Shown one piece after another: positions 48,801 to 61,304 of a stretch of DNA of 64,000 bases (the first letter of the stretch is position 1; the number at the start of each line of letters is the position of its first letter). This DNA is from Fragum whitleyi (lineage: Eukaryota; Mollusca; Bivalvia; Cardiida; Cardiidae), in contig OX411549.1 in NCBI GenBank assembly GCA_948146395.1, forward strand, positions 31,332,693 to 31,396,692. The letters run 5' to 3'. The notes under the pieces were generated by a model that saw nothing but the letters and a program-made list of their open reading frames with translations, was not told where the DNA came from and did not search any database. Position numbers and translations under genes: made by a program.

Positions 48801-50628
48801 TCGACCAGATAACATTGATATTTGGAGACAATAACAAGCTTTTCTATTTATCAATCAATTATCTTTCAGGACCTGAAATATGTGAAAACTTTGAAATAAA
48901 GATATCCATCGGTTCATGTAGGCACAGTAACATAATCAACCGTTTCTTAGAATAAAGAAAGAATAAAGCTTCACAAAGAAAAGTCCGATAGGATTTCTGA
49001 AATTTTGTAGTCATTATTGAATATCTGTTAATGGCTTATGTTTGAAATCCTTAAAATGAACGTGAACATGTTTGTAACAACAACAACACGTCTCTTGATG
49101 ATGCCACGTTACTTTTACGCTATGACACTTGAAGTTCACAGATGTAATTGAAAGGATCATAAGAATACCAATAGTTTTGTGTTTCTGTGATCCTTCAGTA
49201 TAGATTAAAAACCGTGAAAGCAAATTCATTGGTCCCAATTTATCTATATTAAACTCGTCGAAAGTTTGTTAATAAACATTCAGATAGCATGGTTTACCTA
49301 TACACACGTTTAAAACAAATGCATATTGATAAATTTTAACCGTAGAAATTAAATCTGAAACATTTTAAATCCTACCTTTATGGTATGAATGCATGCTACA
49401 CGAAATCCGTTATCTTGTAGACTATTCATTTTGTCACAGACATGTATGATCATTCTCATCTTCTCGACGAAATTGTTCATTTCACACTTAGCGAATATAT
49501 TAACTACAGATTAATCCATTCATACGAGTACTTTTTGCATAACCTGTTTGTTAAAACGTTAACACACGAAGCAATCACTTCGAAATTGGCAAGAGATCAA
49601 TTTTCCTGTCGACACGCCCGTTTTTACACCAATTTTCGAAAAAAGAGCTGTCTTCTAGGAACAATGACGTCAATTCTGACGGTTTAATTTTAAAAAAGTA
49701 TCTATATTAAGGCCAACTAATTGTAAACGCGGAAGTTAAGTTATCCCTGTAATTGATTCTATACCCTTAGCATTTGGCACCGGTACTAGAAAAGTAGTTC
49801 ATGTAAAGGTCATATGAAAATGCATATTGTGTCTAAAATAAAATGACCTGCCTGTGATCATTTTGTGTTAACAGGTAGGTATTACTATGCCAATACAGGC
49901 GTCATTGCAATTTTAAAAGTGGTCCGGTGTCAGGAGACTTCGGATAACTTAGTAATATTTCAGTAGCATTTACATTTCCTTAGTCATTATCGTTGTCAAG
50001 GGTAATTGAAGGTCGAGTATCTGATGTCTTACCGTCATCTGTTTTGTGATGATATGAAAATACGTTAAGGTGCATTTTAGAAGAATCTACAAGTTATAAT
50101 GAAACTTACCTTAGCTATTCGTATTGGTGGTACCCAGACGTGATCACGTGACACCCGCAACGTTCCATTGAAATCTGAAACATTAGCAAGAATTTCGTCG
50201 TACCATTCAAACACAAAGTAGCCGAAAATACTGAAAACCTGAGTTTGTGTGTTAAACCGTACAATTGTGTAAGGAACGAATCTAGTATAAACTATGACAG
50301 GTTCAATCAAATCCATTCTAGGCCGAATTAGTGCGTTATAAGTGGTGAACATCTCCTGATAAAGCGACTTCATTGTGTCAATTTCTAGATCAGTGGACGT
50401 TTCTTGAAAACTGGATCCTGTATCATGCAATCCGCCAGGATTCATGACCCCGTCTATACCACCGATAATGAAATTTGAAAATACCATTCCCTCGAAACCA
50501 CCAACGAGCATACGACCAACATTTACATCGTTATTAGAGTTATCCGAAGAATGATCTAACAACAGCTGCTGTGTGTTGGCAAAAGGAAGCAAAATGTAAT
50601 AAAAAGCAATTTCTTTTTTTAAATACAT
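45152..50628 (-). CDS. Gene C: Cys-loop ligand-gated ion channel subunit, nicotinic receptor-like, three coding exons, about 438 aa
   Basis: Coding exons 50628-50110, 46692-46595 and 45851-45152 join in frame (phases 0 and 2). Family knowledge: such subunits assemble as pentamers in the plasma membrane and gate ions on ligand binding. Visible features: possible signal peptide (1-20), a polar N-terminal extension (about 20-85), ligand-binding domain from LYQEMFTTYNALIRP (about 89), W142 and W165, Cys-loop C209-C223 with YPFDTQTC, M1 (about 288-309), M2 (about 316-334, E314 at -1', D335 at 20'), M3 (about 344-366), a short M3-M4 loop of about 40 residues and M4 (about 407-430). GEK at the pore mouth fits cation selectivity. 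There is no vicinal CC in loop C, so it is not a classical acetylcholine alpha subunit. The start is uncertain: an acceptor-like tract ends at 50569, so a separate upstream signal exon is possible. Confidence 0.85.
46595..46692 (-). CDS. Gene C exon 2 (loop E region)
   Basis: This 98-nt exon has an acceptor TCCTTTGCAG and donor GTAGGA, phase 0 to 2. It encodes SVGQSPYVGD...NGSMQWVPEGAL, which corresponds to the usual V..DG.V.W.P segment ahead of the Cys-loop. It restores the frame exactly between exons 1 and 3. A SINE ends about 40 bp upstream. Confidence 0.85.
46735..46870 (-). mobile_element. SINE beside gene C exon 2
   Basis: The minus strand has a box B-like GGTTCGATACCC and ends GAGTGGGACGTAAAACACTG, a common SINE tail. 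It lies about 40 bp upstream of the exon 2 acceptor in intron 1. Confidence 0.6.
47627..47864 (-). mobile_element. TIR MITE family 4, inverted copy in gene C intron 1
   Basis: It starts GAGCCTGTGCGTGAGATTTC and ends GAAATGTCACGCACAGGCTC. The core is inverted relative to the other two copies. ATTT flanks both sides. Confidence 0.78.
47865..50100. other. Gene C intron 1, upstream part
   Basis: AT-rich, with a poly-A tract near 48385 and a hairpin-family fragment near 48775. No exon is recognised on either strand. Confidence 0.5.
50110..50628 (-). CDS. Gene C exon 1 (N-terminal half of ligand-binding domain)
   Basis: The exon encodes residues 1-173 if the first ATG is used and ends ...VWVPPIRIAK at a GTAAGT donor, phase 0. 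A pyrimidine-rich tract ending CACACAG at 50569-50571 could instead be an acceptor, moving the exon start to 50568. Confidence 0.78.
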
Positions 50629-51237
50629 CCTTGATTTCTGTTTCTTTTCAGTTTTTAACTCGTATGTTTGAGCTTGTATTTTTTCTAAACGGGATAAACT
50701 TGTAAACTTTAGAATATTGTCCTTTTAACACAATCATTATGGTCTTTTAGATTCCAGATTTTTTATTACTAAAAGCACGTCTTCACTATGGTTTGCAATG
50801 GATCAGAAAACTAAAACATAATTATTATCATTATATGGCGGTTTTCGTTTATGTTTGATGTAGTTTAGTGCTTGAAACAACGCGGTTGTTTCAATACTTT
50901 TTATATTACGACTGAGAAATTTCCCGTTATTATATCAATCGTCAATTAATAGGATCACTTAGCGTGCATTTTAAATAAACGTTTTGGCGATTCCAATAAA
51001 AAAGTGAAATGGCCGATTTATTTAACGAATGGTTTTCAAAATATTTTAAACAAACATTCTATTGTACACGCCATGTTTATGCAAACAGCTTTTATGGCAA
51101 ATATTGAACACATTTTACCAACCATTACATTTTTTACATAAGATAAACATGTTTTAAGTCAGATGAAAAGTAATTGACGTTTTGCTTTTATAATGTTTAG
51201 TTTTCAAATATGTGTAACCTGTCCAGCAAAGAATGGC

Positions 51238-51420
51238 CATCATGTATCTCCGCAAAATGAATATTGAAAAAAAAGATGTTGGTTCAGGAAGGGGTTAATT
51301 ATAAGTCGCATTTCAAACTCTTTTACAGGAATATAGAATTCTCATTCTAGATTCAGAATATCAGCAATGGGGCAAAGAGTTTCGACCCTTGCAGTACTTC
51401 TGCAATTTTGTTCTTTTATA
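51238..51420 (-). mobile_element. TIR MITE family 3, degraded fragment
   Basis: The body segment resembles 13510-13660: AATATTGAAAAAAAAGATGT, TCGCATTTCAAA and ATTCAGAATATCAGC. No clean termini remain. Confidence 0.4.
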
Positions 51421-51558
51421 CCTCTTCAAACAAAATTTATGCCGATGCCATAGAAATCGGATTTTTGCCGCGCCCTACCGTTTTTAATGACACGCATGTT
51501 CCCCCATCTTCTGTAAAACAACAACCTCAAAGCGGCAATGGCAAATCTTATTTATGAA

Positions 51559-51960
51559 ATAATTTCATTTTCGCTATGATATGTCGATGAATAAAGTCTA
51601 ATGGAGGAGGAGTTACATGCAAACGGTTGCTTTGCATATAACTCTTCACCCATCAGACTTTATTCATCGACACATCATGGCTTAAATGAAATTATATTCA
51701 TTTTAACACGATTACAATTCTGAAATATGTTTGTTTATCCTCTTCTGGGTGTAAAAAGTATTTAAACATTTTTTCTGGATGTAAGATGAATGAAAACGTA
51801 ATGATACTGACGCTGGGAGAATTTCACAGAAAGCAAAGCGCGCCATTTACTATGTGGATTATATGACGTCAAAAGAATCAACGTTCACGCTGAGGATGAC
51901 GTTGAGTAAAAAATGGGCGGAGCTATCTGTGTACACAGTAAAACACGACATATAAATTTC
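51559..51960 (+). mobile_element. Hairpin-end element related in plan to family 2
   Basis: A palindrome (51559-51695) with arms GTCGATGAATAAAGTCT is followed by a body with GCGCGCCATTT, TGACGTCAAAAG and GATGACGTTGAG. Body motifs and order resemble family 2, but the hairpin sequence is different. Confidence 0.5.
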
Positions 51961-52489
51961 ATATCGACTAAATTTCTATGTTAGTTTTCTTACTTCGTGT
52001 AAACGATTTACGCCATCGACTTAAAATCTGTTTTTAACCCCGATGAAAGAAGATAAAAATAATCCATTCATTTCACAAAAGTGGTATGCGCAACATAAAA
52101 AGATAACCCAGGAAGGAAGTGCAATGACTACCAGATGCAAAATATACTTGCAACAGTAAGTCCTTGCATCGGCTACCTTAACACGACTGACGTTATTTTC
52201 TATTACTGACTACGTCGTTTCCATCAAAGGACTTTAAGTCATGTTGTACCAAACCAATAGACACCTTAATTCGTCGATGGGCGATCAAGACCTCGTACAG
52301 GTTGAATGAGCTCGATTTACGAGGTTTTGATCTCCCACTGACGTGATTACTACACTATTGTTGTAACCGATTGAGGTGTCCCCGTACACATGTAGAATAT
52401 ATTTCCATATAGACCAATGACCACGATGTATAATAAATGTTAAAGCATTTTTACATAATTGTATTTTTTCATGTTTCCGCCCAAAATGA

Positions 52490-53115
52490 CCATCACTTTA
52501 TTTATACCCCCCGCAAAACGAATTTTTGAATCAACCTATCTGTCAGTCCGTCTTTGGACACATATACTAGTAATTTTGTGTCGCGATTTCCTCTTTTTTT
52601 TCTTCAAAAGGTTTTAATAAAATTTACAAACATTTCTCACATGTTGAAGTTTTGCAACATGAATTACATATAGGTCCTACCCCCCCCCCCCATACCCCCT
52701 CCCCCCTGGTTCAAGAATAATTTGCCCTTTAACTTACGACATTTCTTTTTCTTTTAGTACATATGTACTAATAATTTTGTGTCACAAACTCCTCCTTCAG
52801 TTTTCCTTCAATAGTTTTAAAACTCATTGCATTATTTATCACATGTTGAAGTTTTGCAAGACGCAATTTCGAGGTCTCAATTCCCTCCGGTTCAAGAATT
52901 ATCTCCTTCGATTTTCTTTAAAATGTTATGAAACTTTATTTGCATTTTCTGCTAAAACCTCGTATCTAAAGCTTGCTTAAAGCTGCACTTACGAGGTTTT
53001 GGAAGAAAACAGACGATTTATATTAATCAAACATTTAAATTTCATTGAACACAGTTTGTTTGCTTGAAGATTCTATGGTCAACCAGTATCTTATAACTAT
53101 AAAAAATCTTGCGGG
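52490..53115. repeat. Degenerate repeat bounded by CCCCGCAA / TTGCGGGG ends
   Basis: It opens ATACCCCCCGCAAAACG and closes ATCTTGCGGGGCAT. Inner units of about 200 bp share AATTTTGTGTC and CACATGTTGAAGTTTTGCAA. Confidence 0.6.
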
Positions 53116-55580
53116 GCATCAAGTTATCCTCTGACACGTTCTTGCTTGAACTATGTCCATAAAGTTATGTCAAAGATGGTATTAGGATCTCTGTCTCTAA
53201 CGGTTTCCTTAGCGCTGGAATTTGTCAGGTCGGAAGATTTATTCCATTCAGAAATTACGCCTTTTTTTATAGCCATTTATAGTACTATAATGACTGGCAA
53301 TCTAGACACTACACAATATAACCTTTCTTCTGTGGTCAATTTCTTTTTCGTTTGAAAAGGGGTTGTGATTTTTGCGATCGATGGGCGATTCATTTATCGG
53401 CGATCTGTATGTAATTGAAGTGTTTTCAATAGCTTTTCATAGTAACGAAATTGTAGAAATATAAACGACTGATCGGTGATTTTTGTTAAACTTTTTCAGT
53501 TGTTACATGTAGTTGGTGAATCCTTGTTGAAAGCAAGTACAAATTACAATTGATTATATCTGTGCTCAGTCTAAATCGCATTGCAACTTATTACAAATGT
53601 CCCTGTTGATTTAACATGGATGATTCGGTGACGGGGATTCGAATAGCGATAAGAATGTCAGGGCCTTTTCGTCGATATGTCGTTGCAATTTCGCTGCATT
53701 TAAATAATTAGGCCAAGTCTCCATTAACTGTTAAATGAGGTTTAATTTGTTTGCTTGTTCGACAATTTTTCAGTAACATCGCGACGGCTGGATCACCGAA
53801 CAAAGGCTATCTGGTATTATTCACACAAGTATTTATGTACGGCAAAATACTGGGTGCGATTGCTGTTATTTTGGTACCTTTCGATGAAATACTGCAACCC
53901 TTAACACGGTGAGAAAGCACGTGCCACATTTTTATTGGAATTTTACAACTCCGTAAATTCTTGACCGATTAAAAAGAAAGGGTTTTAAGCAGAGAAAGCG
54001 GAAAACCTACAGGATTTGCTGGACGGGGTAGATCTTTAAAAAATCTAATGATAAATATATTATAGACGACTTCGTCAATAACATTTTTATCAGCAATTTT
54101 TTAAAAGATCTGACACATATAGTAAATTTCTGTAACGTTCCAACCTTCTTTGCATCAAACGGAATTTAAATAGGTCACGTATTACCAGATTTGTTGACGA
54201 TTTTCTGAAATTGTTGTGTCACGTGATTCTCCGCCTTTATTTAAGAGATTCTGTCCCCAACGTACCACGATCACAAGAGATCGATAAATCTAGCCTTATG
54301 CATAAAGATGTAATTTAGTTCATTATTTCCTCAAGGTAGAATAAGAATCGGATTGGCCGATTGGATAATATTTAGGGTATCTAAGAGTATAAACAAGAAA
54401 ATTGTCATTTCCTTTTCCAATGAAATTATATGGAATCTTGTCATTTTCAATAGGCTTCATCTGTGTGAACTGACAAATTTTCCTACCAATTTTCACGAAA
54501 ATTGAGACATATTTTTGACTTATAGAGTGTAAACACTTAAGTTGTTGACGTCTTAAGACGAACAATCAATGATCACAAAAGCTCACCTTGAGCACCTTGT
54601 GCTTAGGCGAGCTTAAAATGGGTATAACCTTTTTTGAAAAATCCCACGGCATCCGTAAAACCGTGCGATAATCGCGAGGGGCTTTGTTCGCACGCCGATG
54701 CACTGTTGGGCTTAGTTAGCCAAATGCAAACGAGGCTTAAATGTTTAATGACAGATTTCAATTAATGGTTAATGGTTGTCCCTTCTTATTTAATATAAAC
54801 GTTTTATAATAAAACTTTAATGGTTGTAAACGCGGGAAATGAGGTGTAGGAGCATTACCCGTGATGCTCTGAAATCGAGAGATTCAAAGAAGCTATAAAT
54901 TCATCGGACATTCTTCTTTATTTAATGCACAGTCTCAAATTATTGCGTTATTGACGACATGTTACTACAACGAAAAACAACTATATCTGTTATGCGGTTG
55001 ATAAACACCATTAAAAATGTTAATCTATGCATTTTTTTCTATTCTTCATTGTTTGTGTTTGTCTACGAGCATTTATGTATCCTCTACACACATTCCAAAT
55101 TTCTCGGCAAAAGATCCACATAAAGCGAAGATATTCGTACTTTTATGGGCCTGGTTAGCGAAAAATATGATAAAAAGACACCACCTGATTTTTTTTCGAT
55201 TGGAAATCGACACCAGAATTTGTGATAGGGGGTGTCTAGTTATCATATTTTCCGCTACCAAGGCGTGTAGAGGACACACAAATGCTCTTAGATAATCACA
55301 AGCAATTAAGAATAGTCAGGTTGTTTGACAAAAAAATTAATGACAAACCTAAAAAAACAAGCAAAGTCACTCACTCCTAGGGTTAAAACTCGCCCATTTG
55401 GCTTAGTTTTTACCCTCTACTTTTATTTCCTAAAAGAAGAACCATTTATCTCGACAGTGATACTAAAAATTGAAATGAAAATGATTATTTCGGTGTATGA
55501 ATCAGTGAAAAAGTTGCTCCATCGTTAGTTCCGTATCGAAAAAATCGATCAGGTGTCCACGAACCTTCTGGTGTCGGCGT
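53116..55580. other. Gene-free stretch between genes C and D
   Basis: It holds only a partial copy of the CpG-rich repeat at 54640-54740. Short frames on both strands match nothing I know. Confidence 0.5.
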
Positions 55581-55589
55581 GGCACGTTA

Positions 55590-56390
55590 TACCCTGTGTA
55601 TCTGATACTATCATCAAATGGATCTTTACTAATGTTGATATCATGATCCCGGGGGTCATGTTCGGGTCCAATCCGGATGCATCCCATTTAACATAGAAAT
55701 AGAGAAGACGATTTTCATAAATCTTCTTCCTTGAAAATGGAAGGCAATCAGCTTCCGTATTTGGTATGTAGCATAATCGTATTTGGTATGTAGCATAATC
55801 GAATGGACCTCATGCCCTTGGGTTTATATTCGGGTTCCGCCTAGGAAGCAAGAAGAAAATTTATTTTTCTCTCTAAAAACAAAAGGCAACCAGCTTGGAC
55901 ATTAAGTATGTATTAGGTATGTAGCATCATCTAGTGGACCTTTACCAAGTTTGTTCATATCATGCCTCTGGTATCATATTTGGTCTCCGCCCGGGCGCAT
56001 ATATGATAGAAATTAATGAGATATTCTGCAACTATTTCCTTCTATGAACACAGAGTGAGAGCAGCGTTTATACTTGGAATGAAGAACCATCTAGACCTTC
56101 ATCTACTTTGTTCAAATCATTCCTTTTAGAGTTCGTCCCTTTTTAGATAGAAATAAGAAGAAACAAATTCCTGAAACCAGAAGGCAGACAGCTTTATTCT
56201 ATTGTACGTAGAATTGTTTTGTTGACTTGAACCAAGATATTACATATCATACCAGTGTGGTCAAGCTTTAGGTCCGCTCGGGCGCATCAAATTTTACATG
56301 AAGACACAGAAGAAAATCTTTCGAAATGTTCTTTGTAAATCAGAAGGCAAGTAGCCTAGATATTTAGTATATAACGTTTAGTCACATTTT
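55590..56390. repeat. Degenerate tandem array of molluscan type, about 190 bp per unit
   Basis: Words TGGACCTTTACCAAGTTTGT, ATCATGCC, GTCCGCCCGGGCGCAT and GGTATGTAGCATCAT recur in order about four times. A perfect 24-bp duplication sits at about 55757-55802. I recall similar arrays from bivalve genomes. Confidence 0.7.
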
Positions 56391-57120
56391 ATTTACAAAT
56401 ATTGTTACATACAACGAAATACATTACTAAGTGTTTTTAGAATTTGTTGATTTGAAGTCAACCACACAATTTAAATAACAATATTCGAAGGCTCGAAATA
56501 TTGTAACTACAGAAAACATGTATCTAAATAAGAGTTACGTAGATCTAGTTAACATATTTGTGCATAATATTATAAAAAAAACTCCCATACTCAACTGAGA
56601 ACTCATTCGAACTTCAAATTTGAATAAAACAAATCAACAAAGAAGACGATGAATATTACAATTCGTACAAATGTAAACACAAAACGAATTTTGAGGTATG
56701 GAACAACATACTGCAATTGTAAAGAATTGTTTAATGAAAGGGACCAGTATATAACCATGTCTTCTGTTTAAATTCAAGTTGGAATTGTTGGTAAGTTAGC
56801 CATCATATGGGGTAAAGTCCAAAAGTTCAAGGATTGTCCATATGATTTTCTTTTTAAATTCATTTTTTTTAGTTTTTAAATTTATACAAATGCAATATCA
56901 TCGATTTCAAATTGTTGATATTGATGCTGAGAAATAAATTTATCCTAAGCAATGTAAGAATGGATCTATGGAGCACTTTAAAAATCATAGGGTGTCGAAT
57001 TTCTCTCTTACTAAAAAACAATATTTATATATGTTTATTTTTTTCTGAGATTTTAAATGACGTAACATCAACCACATTTCAAAACAACCGCACAGAATCA
57101 GAATCATCGGTGTTGAAATC

Positions 57121-58440
57121 TTGCTTTTAGCGATTTTGAAGAAAGCAATGGTTGGAAACTACGCCGGCAAAGTGTCAATGTCGAGTAAATGTGTGGAGCA
57201 CCGGGCAGTCATAAAATTCTGCGTGCATGTCGATATGACTTGGAAATTAGTGAATATGAATAAAAAGTTGGGACATGTCTCCATATCGCATGTATTTAAC
57301 TGGCACAGACGCTTTTTGACGAAAGGGGGAGTTTTCGATGATATGAGGAGTGGACGGTCAAAAGTGGACAGTGGATGGAAGGAAAAAATGGTAATGAAGG
57401 ATCGAAGGAAATCAGTCCATGATATTGCAGATATAATGGGACTAGGTCACGGTACTGTACATTTAGCTTTGAAAAAAAAGTATGAACACGAATATGTGCT
57501 TGTTGGTTTCCGAGACTTTTGTCGAAGGAAAACAAACAAAAGTAGTGTTGAGCTGTGTGAAATGTTTATACGACGTTTGGTTGTAGAAGGTGAACGCTTT
57601 CTTAACCATTTCATCACAACCGACGAAACATACATTAACTACTACGACCCAGAAACTAAGAGGGAATCAATGATGTGGAAGCGAACCTTATTTATCTTAT
57701 AACTATACACATACCCGTGTTATAACATCCCATTTAATATTTTTTATGATATCACATAGTTATTTTAGAACAATGATATCATGCGTATATTTTTAGAAAC
57801 TTGCATTTCGGTTAGAAACATCGACGAAAACAAGACAAATGGAGGTTATCAGATAAATATAATACGTACTTAGTGTTTTGTATGAAAAAATATCTAACTC
57901 GGTTGTGAGAATTGATAATTGCCTCAGCAGAGCCTCAATTCTCAATTCTCCCAACCTCGTCAAATATTTTTTTTCAAATAGTACACTAAGTACGTATTAT
58001 ATATATCCACCACCGTTGAAATGGAACACAGCGAAGTCAATGAAGAAAATGATGGATGTTTTTTTATGGATAGTCAGGGAATGCTTCTTCAACATGCTGC
58101 ACCCGGGGTTAGACTGTTAACAAAAATTATTATCAAAGGGCTAGTTTTTTCTTTAATTTAATTCATGCAATAGAAATAAAATTAAGTAAATAAATCCATA
58201 AGTTAAGATTAGTTCTGCATTTTGAAGAAAACAATCGGTAGCAATCGGTACAAACGCAGACATCTGAAAAATGCACAAGGGAAAAAATAGGCCGAATGTG
58301 AACCCCTCCAACAACCACCCTACAGTCCTGATTTGGTCCCATGGATTTTCCACGGGTTTTTAACTGTAAACCCGAGATTAGAGGTCACAGGTTTGAGATA
58401 GAGGATGACCTTAAGTTTAAGTTAAGATAAACCAACAGTT
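57121..58440 (+). pseudogene. Dead mariner-family transposase, interrupted by a MITE
   Basis: An open stretch (57121-57702) shows mariner features: an N-terminal helix-turn-helix region, FNWHRRF, a DDMRSGRSKV linker and the first catalytic block TTDETYINYYDPETKRES. The frame then runs into a hairpin MITE (57688-58006). The element resumes at about 58007 with a block resembling the mariner S-x-K-K-M-x-x-V-F-W segment. It ends at about 58290-58440 with PPYSPDLVP, the third catalytic Asp block, followed by frameshifts. The canonical HDNA block is not visible. Intact mariners of this family have a single frame of about 345 codons, so this copy is inactive. Confidence 0.8.
57688..58006 (+). mobile_element. 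Hairpin MITE family 1, copy nested in mariner
   Basis: The copy is about 318 bp. A body starts TTATAACTATACA and runs to a terminal palindrome of about 145 bp that opens TACGTACTTAGTGTTTTGTA and closes with its complement. It interrupts the mariner reading frame, so it inserted later. Confidence 0.75.
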
Positions 58441-58847
58441 CGAAGTTTAAATAGTGATTAGTATGCGTGTCTGTTTCCAAATTGGGTTCATCGACATGTA
58501 GTGCAATGGGGAGTACTTCAGAAAAATTGTAAACAGAGAAAAGTAAACAAATCTAACGTTCTTTATTCTTTCCGACGTCGTCTTTCGACGTCAGAGTGCT
58601 CCGTATGTTTAAACATCAACCTTTTTACGCCACTTGTACCCTTTTATTGATAATTTGGTGACATAAAAGGTGTAGAGGAAGAACTCCTATACACCTGCAT
58701 TATATTAGAAGTCATTCTGTTTAACATGTAGGGTATACAGACAAAGTCTATGAACTTTAGGACTAAACCTCGTATTTTACCATTTTTTTCGCCAGTTTGA
58801 ACACTTCAAACTGATACTTTAACGGTACGATAACAACATCGTGAAAT

Positions 58848-59525
58848 TGAAATTCATCTCGATCAAAACCATTCCAAATCACTGACTCAGTGTTCCATTC
58901 ATTCATTTTTTCCACTCATTCAAAAACGCCAATAAACACTAAAAAAGAAAGAATCAACAACGTAATTCAAAGTAAATTAAGCTAAAAAAAGAAACCGCAA
59001 TTACTGCGACATAATTGAAATTGTAAGCGCCTGATAGGTTCTTGAGGAAAATTATGTAGGAAGCTATTTATAGAATCTGTAGAATCTGAATACTTTAGTC
59101 GTCAGCTCGACAATTAGTATTGCAAACAATAAAATACTACCAAAAATTTAATAAAACAAAATATCCAATATAATAAGTATGAAATTAGACATGAAACTTT
59201 ATTTTGATAACTGTCCTTTTCATGTTTAATTAAGTTACTAACATCTCCATACTAACATAGCAATTGTAAGGTATGTAGAGGGATGCCCACGACCCTCACA
59301 TACCTATGGACGTGGAAAATAAAGCTTAGAAAAAAAATATAGAATCTGTATGTATGTTTTATTTAAAGGAGGTAATAAACATCGCTAGTTTTGTTCATCT
59401 TGAATAAGATTAGCGATATTGGATTACCTCCTTTGAAATTCAATCAAAACTTGCAACATTCAATTTCACTCCAAAATCATTCAAAGATCATCTTGTCAAT
59501 TTTTCGATGTTCTTAACTGTATTAT
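58848..59525. repeat. Dispersed GCTCCATTCATTC family, longest copy
   Basis: It runs from GTGAAATTGAAATTCATCTC to GTCAATTTTTCGATGTTCTT. It contains an inner insertion (about 59060-59340) and the hairpin GGAGGTAATAAACATCGC...GATTACCTCC. Confidence 0.6.
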
Positions 59526-59799
59526 ACTCATATTGAGCACGAAAGGTTTGGGTATTTATTTTTTACCCTAGTAATTTCAAATCAATTTCAAATATTTAGA
59601 TTTTCAAACAGTATAATCGACTCACGATTCATTTTCTTGCACGATTATTGTTAAAAAAGGCTAGCGTATTGTGCATTTCAATCTTGTTTAAATGGGGTTT
59701 TACGCCGCTTTAAAGAATCATTCAGTTATATCGCGGAGACTGGAGTATCTAACAATGGATTCCTGGTATTTCTAACACTAGTACCACCATCACATCCTT

Positions 59800-59955
59800 T
59801 CATAGCCTCCAGCTGCTATACCACATAGGTCTACGATTATCGACCCGTTGGTGAGAGACAAATAGTCAGAAAGAATGAGTGCCGCCGTCGGGGATCGAAC
59901 TCGGGACCTCTTGAATGACATTTCGACGCGCTACCAACTGCGCATTGAGGGCGGC
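59800..59955 (-). mobile_element. tRNA-derived SINE head
   Basis: On the minus strand GCGCAGTTGGTAGCGCGTCG (box A) and GAGTTCGATCCCC (box B) are spaced as in a tRNA gene. No complete cloverleaf is present. Confidence 0.65.
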
Positions 59956-61304
59956 AAAGAAATGTTACTGAAAGGAACAGAAGGATCATTAGGAAAAAAT
60001 AACATCATCTGGACAGTGTCTTTCAGCGCGTTCTAGGGAGCACAAATAACTTGAATAAGAGTGCAGTTCTTAATTTTGGCAACATGGTGATTAGCTGAAC
60101 AGTAAAACGCTTTAAACACAATAAAGCGTTTGAAAAGGGTAATCTGTGGTATCTCAAAATTCATATGTGTTTCAAAACCACTTTGTAAGCAGCAAACTCT
60201 GATCGATAAAACAATGATTTAACCTGGACACCTCTGCTTAAATTTTTGCTGTAATCATTCACTTTAAAATTCGATATGAAAGAATTTAAGATAGACACTA
60301 AAATAACGCAAAATATTTGCTTAGCGTCAGATCAGCGCAAGCAAGCAGAAAAGAGTTTATGATATATCATCTATTTTATCTTTCCTTATACGACTCACAA
60401 TATATCTTATTATTGACGAAGTCGTCGAATCAAGACGACGTTACGCTTCCCTTTTGAAGCACATCCACTGTCCGTGTTTTTTCCGTTTGCTGCCAGAATT
60501 AGTTATAACAAGCCCTATCCCGACTTATTGCTCTAGTGCTGTGGTTAAAACAACCACTGGTCTATGTGTCTAAAATTTCTGTATCGAACATTCCAACATA
60601 TCCATATAACTTAATTAACGTTATCCCCAAACGTCGGTTATAGCCCGATTTTCTTGCGTTTTTCATTAATCAACATATCTTTGATACAGATAAATGGCTA
60701 AAGTCGAAATTTAGCTAAACAGAAATCTTGACGTGTGTAATGTGCGTCATTTTGATTATTCTGACGCGGCGGCGACAAAAACGAACCAATTGCACAAGAT
60801 TGTTAGGTAACGCTAAGTCTGTCATTCGGCATGGATGAACAGGTATGAAAAAGTACAAGAAGAACGTTAAAAATAGTCTAATTCATACCTTCTCCAAAGT
60901 CTAAAGTTTTTGTGTTCGATATATTTTTAACTTATCGGTGTAGACGACCTGTGTTTTTCACTTATACTTGCGGATCTATACATATTTTCGTTGACTAATC
61001 CAGTTCTCGAAAAGACGGTTTGTTTCAAATAATTTCGAGAATGGTTTCTGTCGCAATTGGTTGAAATATTAAAACAAGTAATTTAAATGACATTTTTTTA
61101 AATATGAAAGATCGATAAAAACTGATCTTGTGTGTTGATTTTTTTGTGTGTTTTGTACAATTTACTTCGCAAGGACGTATTATTTGCGTAAGACATTCTT
61201 TCGACATTGAAAGTGCACACAATATACTTTGGGCTGTACTTATTTCGTGTGTTTTTGTCAGTGCATTTTCATTTCTTTTCGAGGCAATTACATACACTCA
61301 AATG
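59956..61304. other. Region downstream of gene D
   Basis: It probably includes the gene D 3' UTR. A weak GCGTCATTTT/GACGCGG motif near 60740 recalls the family 2 MITE body. Nothing else is recognised. Confidence 0.4.

Noticed and set aside
51559..51695. Hairpin considered as a non-coding RNA precursor
   Set aside because: Arms and neighbouring body motifs fit a MITE; no evidence for processing can be drawn from sequence.
57296..57635. Minus-strand frames of 62-79 codons
   Set aside because: Antisense shadows of the mariner transposase frame.
59860..59945. Possible tRNA gene on the minus strand
   Set aside because: Boxes A and B are present, but acceptor and anticodon stems do not pair well and a SINE tail follows.
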